DNA of 64,000 nt, taken from NCBI GenBank assembly GCA_030490835.1, contig CM059975.1, forward strand, positions 8,025,579 to 8,089,578. Direction: 5' to 3'. Shown piece by piece: positions 58,308 through 64,000 of this stretch; within the stretch, counting starts at the first letter, position 1; each line of letters starts with the position of its first letter. A model generated the notes under the pieces. The model ran no database searches, had not been told where the DNA came from, and worked only from the letters and a program-made list of their open reading frames with translations. Made by a program: the position numbers and the translations under genes. Source of the DNA: Annona cherimola. Its lineage: Eukaryota; Streptophyta; Magnoliopsida; Magnoliales; Annonaceae.

Positions 58308-58478
58308 TTCTGTATTCGATTTATTGTATATCAATGAGTGCATGCGGAGTTAGAGATGGAGATGGCTTAACTAATTCAAAATCTGTATTTCTGTATTCGA
58401 TTTATTGTACATCAATGAGACTACTCAAAATGCATGCGGAGTTAGAGACGAAGATGGCTTAAATAATTCAAAATTTGT
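58308..58478 (+). repeat. Tandem duplication of about 85 bp in the GLP4 intron
   Basis: TTTCTGTATTCGATTTATTG begins two successive copies (about 58308 and 58391). Both continue through ATCAATGAG, GCATGCGGAGTTAGAGA and GATGGCTTAA to AATTCAAAAT. The second copy has about 10 extra bases (ACTACTCAAA). It ends just before the exon 2 acceptor. Confidence 0.75.
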
Positions 58479-59041
58479 CTTAATGCTTGCAGTGTTCGTG
58501 AATGGGTTTATCTGCAAAGACCCAAAATCAAGTTATGGCCGACGATTTCTTCTTTCCCGGCCTGAACGTACCTGGAAACACACAAAACAATGTTGGGTCG
58601 AACGTGACCCAAGTGACGGTGAACCAGTTGGCTGGACTCAACACGCTGGGGATCTCCCTCGTCCGAATCGACTACGACCCATATGGCCAAAATCCACCCC
58701 ACACCCATCCTCGCGCAACAGAGATCTTGACAGTCATTGAGGGAACCCTCTTCGTCGGCTTCGTCACTTCCAACCCCAACAATCGCCTTATAACCAAGCT
58801 TCTCCAGCCCGGCGACGTCTTCGTTTTCCCCATTGGCCTCATTCACTTCCAGGTGAATATAGGTAATACCAACGATGTCGCTATCGCTAGTCTGAACAGC
58901 CAGAATCCAGGGGTCATCGCCATCGCCAACGCTGTCTTCGGTTCAAAGCCGCCCATCTCAGATGATATCCTGGCCAAGGCTTTCCAGGTGGACAAGAAAA
59001 TCATTGATTTGCTGCAAGCTCCATTCCAGATGAGCAGTTAG

Positions 59042-59434
59042 TCATGAATCAGACCCCACAAATTAACCCCCAAAGCTTCCTTATATCAATCTGGGTGTTT
59101 ATCTAAATAAATTTACATGTTTGGTATACATATATATTCTGCTAAATAAGTAAAAGGGAGCCTCCTGTTTTTTTTATGAATCTCTGTTTCTTAATTAATT
59201 AAGAGAAATGTGTGGGAACTAGGAAGTGACTCTAACGCTATGCGCTTTACTAGCCCATTTCTGTACACTGTCAAATAGGTCAAGTCCAAGTCTTCCATCA
59301 CCCACTTTCTCGTCTTGTGGGCTTCGTAATTACCCATTCGACACTTGGGCCTTTTCCCTATCGACGGCCACTTCACTCGAATCAAGCCTTGGGTTCGGTT
59401 GGGTGGCTTCAATTTCTATAGAAGGCGCCAAACG
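59042..59434. other. GLP4 3' flank
   Basis: An AATAAA at 59106-59111 could be the former poly(A) signal. The flank to about 59260 matches the relic at 41556-41770 (ATCAATCTGG, TTTGGTATACATATAT, CTAATTAAGAG-type words). No further gene recognised. Confidence 0.5.
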
Positions 59435-59680
59435 TATTTACTGGCCATTTGCGAGAAACAGATTGATTTTGCTTGCTGCAAATATAGCTATCATCCTAAA
59501 TACTTACTGAAATTCGGAAATGGACTTGTCCTCCACTTAGCGCACTGCCAAACAAAGTCTTGCTTTTTGCACTGATGTATCAGGCACATTCGGCGTAATT
59601 TTCCCGTGATATTCATAATTTTCTCTTTTAATCAGATAAAATTTGAAGTCGGTCAGACATACAATATGTACAGAAATCAA
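59435..59680 (+). repeat. Repeat shared with 2095-2340
   Basis: Same orientation as the first copy. Shared words include GGCCATTTGCGAGAAACAGATT and ATCATCCTAAATACTTACTGAAATTCGGAAATGGACTT. Unidentified remnant. Confidence 0.55.
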
Positions 59681-61335
59681 AATGCAACTTATATATATCT
59701 CTTACTTCGTTTATAAAACTGCTAATAATCTCAGTTACTGGCCCGTTTCCCGGCTAGACATGTGGCAATGTGTAGAGTGTTGATCGTAATTTGTGGAGAT
59801 CCGAGTCCGGAAGGTGGTATTTAGACCAATTAATTGCTCAGAGTCAGGTTTCAAGAAACACGCAGTACTGTAGCAGACAACAGTCCTCTTGTTTCTGTTT
59901 CTTCTGAAACTCAGATCCTATGGTGGTGAGAATTAAGCTTTGATCGGGATTCAATGGCTAGCCCCATTACTGTCTGTTTGACGAACTAGGAATCTATTGG
60001 TAGTTGGGTTGGCTGGCAAGACCATTGAATTCAGAAATTTTACTTTTTTCAGAAAAAGTCAATTTTAAGATTTTGCGTTCGTCTTTCAGTTCGATATTCA
60101 ACACTAACTCCTAACTACAATTGAATTTGATCCACGGTAAATTCCAACACTTCGCCTTGTCCCTGCCCGGCCCATTCACCCTGCTGTCCAACCAACCCAC
60201 TCAGCATGTATTATTCTACACGTTTTGAGGGCCAAAAAAATAAAATGCTAAAAGCTCCTCCTTCTCTTATAGCGGATTATGCAGTGGATGGCCAGAGTAA
60301 TAGTACTACATGGAATGATAATCCCCCAATTTGTATTTGTCAACAACAATTCACCACAGAATGAAATAATGATACACTTTTTTCCATTCCATCCAAGTCT
60401 TCTGAGTTGGATGAAATGGTTTTTTAGTGAGATATCTTTGCTTTATAAAAAAATTTAAAAAAAAAAAACTCAAAAGGGATTTTATACAGAGAAATCAAGA
60501 ACAATAATTAATATCCAGCAGGCAAACGTGGCACAAGGCAATCATCAACGTTATATAAGAGTACCTGTAAGTCGCTATTCATAGAACTTGGTATAAAGAA
60601 ATAATATAATTAGGTCATTACAATCAATGATATACATTAATTTCTCTTAATTAATCTTCGATCAAATCCCAATCAATTTTAAACCAATCCTTCAATAATT
60701 CAACAGAATAATTTTTCGTCTCATTTTGCTTATCGCCCAGTTCACAAAAAAGGATAAAAACATTGCTCTATCTCTTTCCTGTGTATTAGTACGGAATTTA
60801 ATTATTTTTTATTGAACATATTTGAATATAAGGGTAACAGAGTGCTATATAAAGGAAAATACTTTACCGTGTTGATATCATTGAAGACTTCTGGGTTGTC
60901 ATTTAATTTTGGGCACTCTTTGAAGGTTCATTCCAAATTTAATTTATACAATATATTTAAAATAATTTATTTAACTAGAAACCAAGTTTTTTTATCTAAA
61001 TCAAAAAAATTTTAGAAACATATGATAAAAGTGTAAAATCACAGAAATACATTATTTAATTTATATATCCATTTTAAAGCTATTAATTCAACAAATCGTA
61101 TAAATATTCTACCTACATAAATAAATAATTCTAAATTATTATTCGTTCCACTAAATTTATTAATGAATCTAATTGATTTTTATATTTTTTGTGGGAGATT
61201 TTCATATTTTACATATATTGTAAATATGTACCCCCATCTAAGGGTCCCGTGAGTACTAAAGCTTAGTGTTTACAGCAGCTATCTATCGCCGTTGAAATTT
61301 GCAGGCTAAACGACAATCGTTCGTTCGAACATAGG
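59681..61335. other. Intergenic, no gene recognised
   Basis: Less AT-biased to about 60350, then AT-rich. The longest frame (67 codons, 60812-61015) is Lys/Phe/Asn-rich as expected by chance in such DNA. No repeat ends or promoter supported. Confidence 0.4.
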
Positions 61336-61339
61336 AGTA

Positions 61340-61905
61340 GTCGGGATGTTAACGGATTGGATTGGATGAGTTGAAACCTAATCTTAACCTTAACCCATTT
61401 AAAATATCTCAACTCTAATCTGTTTATTAGGTCATTTAAGAAATCTTAACTTTAACTTATTTATAACTCATTTAATAAACAGATTGAAGTGTTATTAATG
61501 GGTTGTATAGCAGATAACTTAAAGGTCTAGACTTTAATAGATAATAAACTCACAAGGAGATGCTAAAGAGTATTTTCAGTGTTGGGAAAATATAAATAAG
61601 ATGGTAATAGGAAAAATAAAATTATAACAGCAGTAGAAAAATAAAAATTAGGTAACGAAAGTAATATTTAGCCAGAGAAAATAACCAAAAAATTTACATT
61701 TATATATGTATAATTTTAATAATTTAAATAAGTTAAGTGAGTTACGAAATGAATTGGTTATTTATAAAATTTCAATCCTAAAATGTTTATTTAATTAAAA
61801 GACTGAATGAGTCGGTAGACCATAACTCATGGATTTAAAATTTTAAACTCAAACTTATTTATAAACACGTTGAACGGGCCGAGTCCATGACCGTCAACAC
61901 ACTAA
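61340..61905. repeat. hAT-like relic, same family as 4444-4976
   Basis: Opens GGGATGTTAACGGATTGG and ends GTCCATGACCGTCAACACACTA, matching the earlier element's layout, including CAGATAATAAACTCACA and AGAGTATTTTCAGTGTTGGGAAAAT. Flanking octamers do not match clearly. Confidence 0.45.
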
Positions 61906-61929
61906 CGAGCAGAGGAGGGATCTTGTGCC

Positions 61930-62755
61930 GTCAGCTCTATGTCAGATTGCCCAATGAGAAGTTTGGTAATTTGCAATACAGTTATCCTCCAACGCACACC
62001 ACTCGCACTTCTCGCTCTTTCCATCTCCTCTATTGACGGTGCTAGAGTGCTGACGGTAATTTTTCTTTTTTATTTTTTTGAAAAAAATGTTTGTGCTGGG
62101 GCCATCTCAGAAATTAATGGCCGCTAAGTTCCCGCATCCTCCAACCCTCAAATTGCCCATCGGCATGTCTTCGAATCCGGTGACGAAGAGGCCGCGAGGA
62201 CTGATGCTTTGGCCCCTAATCCACCGGCTACACTAGCACATAGCTCCCCAACGTTCCGCAGCTGTTTTTCGAGGGAAATGATGGAAAGAAAGTAGAGGAA
62301 TCAAGTCCCATGGCAAGAGTTTGAGGGCTTTGCAATAGTTAAATTATTGGCATCGACTGTCTCGATATCATATATGTTGGGGCGACGCCTCTATTTCTTT
62401 GCTGGATTGTTGAGAATGTAGAAGTACTTTTTGGGCATGGTTAGCTACTTGGGCGGGTGTCCCCATCAATAGGCAGTTCCTGGAAATGCTTCTCAATCCC
62501 CCCTTTCCATGCTTGTTTAGGCCATCAGAACTAATTTGAACAATTAAAAAACTGCAATAAAAATCATAGGAAATATTTTAACCATGAGCACTCTATCGCG
62601 CCGTTGAGTGAGGAAGATGGAGTGCGAGAGAGAGGTGCAGAGGAGAGGTGCGAGTGTCGTTCGAATCTGGGGTGTTTGAGGATGACTGTTCTGTAAATTA
62701 TCAAACTTTTACTAAGCACTCTGACAGGAAGCCGGCTGCAAAAGCTCCCCCTTTG
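61930..62755. repeat. Diverged inverted repeat (about 150-bp arms) around a 450-bp centre
   Basis: The left arm (about 61935-62075: GAAGTTTGGTAATTTGCAATACAGTTATCCTCC, TGACGGTGCTAGAGTGCTGACGG) matches the right arm (about 62575-62745) read backward (AAAGTTTGATAATTTACAGAACAGTCATCCTC, CAACGGCGCGATAGAGTGCTCATGG). The centre is GC-richer and contains a short frame beginning MSSNPVTKRPRGLM that stops after 16 codons. Either a fold-back element or two opposed copies of an old gene fragment. Confidence 0.55.
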
Positions 62756-62769
62756 ACTCTCCCGGCGCA

Positions 62770-63068
62770 TACACTAATTTTTTTTTTTTTTTTGAAAAAA
62801 ATTTTATAAAATTATTAGCCCAAGTGTATTTAACATGTGTATAATTTTTTAACATTTTTGGAGATTTTTAGATATTTATTTTTAATTTTTGAAAATCAGT
62901 GACATTTTTGTAATTTAAAATTACCTAAAATGCCACTGATTTTCAAAAATAAAAAATAAATATCTAAAATACTCCAAAAATGGTAAAAATTTATATACAT
63001 GTTAAATACACCTATATTAACATTTCTAAAAAAAATTTAAAAAAATAAAAAAATAGGTGTGTGCGCCC
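62770..63068. mobile_element. Palindromic MITE/fold-back (about 300 bp)
   Basis: Two arms of about 145 bases are near-perfect reverse complements and meet at about 62925. The left has GTATTTAACATGTGTATAA, AGATATTTATTTTTAATTTTTGAAAATCAGTG. The right has CACTGATTTTCAAAAATAAAAAATAAATATCT and ATACATGTTAAATACACC. Non-coding; would form a long hairpin if transcribed. A related half-element is at 40240-40470. Confidence 0.75.
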
Positions 63069-63183
63069 GGGAGCAGGCAACGCTGCCTGCTTGCAGGAGA
63101 TCAGATCCCCAAATTTCAACGGTCAACGGCACTAGATCGCCAAGAATACTTAGCTCTGGTGCCCCCTCCTGACCTCTGTAAGG

Positions 63184-63395
63184 GCGTGTTTAGATCATGC
63201 AAAACTTTAAACCCACGAGATTCTTGACTGAATTTGTATCATTATTTTCGAGATAATTTTTTTAATTTTCAATATAATTTTATTTATTTCTAGTATAATT
63301 TATATAATTTTACTAATTCTCAATACACTAATTATATTCTCATCTCATGTTCAGATAAGACACAAGAATCTCATATAACTTAAAACACGACCTAA
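63184..63395. repeat. MITE with GGGCGTGTTTAGAT / AAAACACGACCTA ends
   Basis: The left end GGGCGTGTTTAGATCATGC and the right end TTAAAACACGACCTA are short inverted matches enclosing about 210 AT-rich bases with ACAAGAATCTCAT- and CACGAGATTCTTG-type internal inverted words. Non-coding. Confidence 0.45.
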
Positions 63396-64000
63396 ATTTT
63401 TTTTAGAACCTATTATGTCAAAATTTGAAAGAAAATGTGTACTAACTAAAACTTCAATGAAATTCATTTCTGATACTATAATATGACAATAACATAAATT
63501 TTTAAACAAAATGGTGGAATTAAATTAAATTTTAATGTAATAATCAAGGTGGGTAAAGTGAGATAACAATACTAAAGACTGTAACATTGTTGATACACTG
63601 GAATGCTTCACTTATATAAAATACTGATATATAAATGAAAATTTACTGTAAATAATATGAAATAGACGATATGACAAAACAAAAATAGAATAAAACAGAA
63701 GTTTATGGAAAATGGTACTATTTTAGATGGTATGTTGAATGGTATGGAGATAGAATATTGAGGAAATTGGATAAAAAGATTTATTGAGTTTTATAATTTG
63801 GGAAAATATATTAAAGATGGGAAATTAAGGTATTATCATATTAGGAATGACAAGAGTATTTTTAAAAATATAAAATTTCATCTTATTGTTATCCCATTAT
63901 TGCAATTGCAAACAGAGAAAATTGAAACGAGGGAGAAGCTTGAGTGAAGAATGCTTGTTGTGCACAGGAAAATTTAAAAAATTATACAGAGAATAGTATT
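63396..64000. other. AT-rich intergenic DNA to the window end
   Basis: No coding frame, repeat border or regulatory signal could be supported. Confidence 0.4.

Larger units (their letters stand above)
54024..59041 (+). pseudogene. Germin-like protein GLP4, disrupted, exons split by a MULE
   Basis: Exon 1 (54024-54144) encodes a normal GLP start, [20 protein letters not shown]..., to KNPQ. The expected donor after CCACAAG reads GA instead of GT, and frame read-through stops two codons later. A 2382-bp Mutator-like element follows at once. Exon 2 (58493-59041), after the acceptor TTAATGCTTGCAG, has one extra A at about 58520-58530 (GACCCAAAATCAAG against GACCCAAATCAAG), which shifts the frame. 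Two single-codon deletions also distinguish it (in the PGDTTTSK and PYGGQN stretches). The rest still reads as a cupin with HTH, Glu and His ligands, up to TAG. A frame from ATG 58502 (179 codons) would lack the signal peptide. Three independent lesions make a pseudogene by far the likeliest call. Confidence 0.9.

Overview
The window is nuclear DNA of a seed plant, most likely an angiosperm. Several things point to this: two-exon germin-like protein genes with secretory signal peptides, an Athila-type Ty3/gypsy retrotransposon primed by tRNA-Asp, non-autonomous hAT and Mutator-like elements, many MITEs, and AT-rich intergenic DNA. Nothing in the sequence fixes the species. No rRNA, tRNA or bacterial-type feature was recognised.

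The genes form one tandem germin-like protein (GLP, cupin family) cluster. Three copies on the minus strand look intact: GLP1 (7010-7893), GLP2 (35788-36729) and GLP3 (48765-49648). Each has a short signal-peptide exon, a phase-1 intron and a 554-base cupin exon carrying the three-His/one-Glu metal site. A fourth copy on the plus strand (GLP4, 54024-59041) is broken by a lost splice donor, a 2.4 kb Mutator-like insertion and a frameshift. Four smaller plus-strand GLP relics lie at about 10659-10956, 14019-14311, 41463-41555 and 45623-45920.

The cluster is built from repeated blocks. Block X is at about 5.93-6.86, 40.49-41.35 and 50.74-51.68 kb. Block Y is at 7.91-11.27, 11.27-14.58, 41.8-46.24 and 49.66-50.70 kb. 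Block Z is at 14.58-14.77 continuing at 34.03-35.76, and at 46.24-48.74 kb. Y has recently been duplicated in tandem (period 3361 bp). Copy-specific sequence changes partway through Y and partway through GLP3, so unequal crossing-over or gene conversion has reshuffled the array; GLP3 looks like a GLP1/GLP2 chimera.

Block Z between Y and GLP2 is interrupted by a 19.26 kb Athila complex (14769-34026) with the layout LTR-internal-LTR-internal-LTR. It has a single 5-bp target duplication, and the paralogous block at 46.4 kb preserves the empty site. The first internal copy has an uninterrupted 1800-codon gag-pol frame; the second carries eight clustered indels. The LTRs are almost identical, so the insertion is young.

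Other mobile DNA includes two hAT-like elements with perfect 8-bp target duplications (39127-39708; 43198-44089, the latter nested in a fold-back element), a Mutator-like element with a 9-bp duplication (54150-56531), and several families of fold-back elements and MITEs, some shared between the two ends of the window. The flanks (1-5.6 kb and 59.6-64 kb) hold mainly repeats and no convincing gene.
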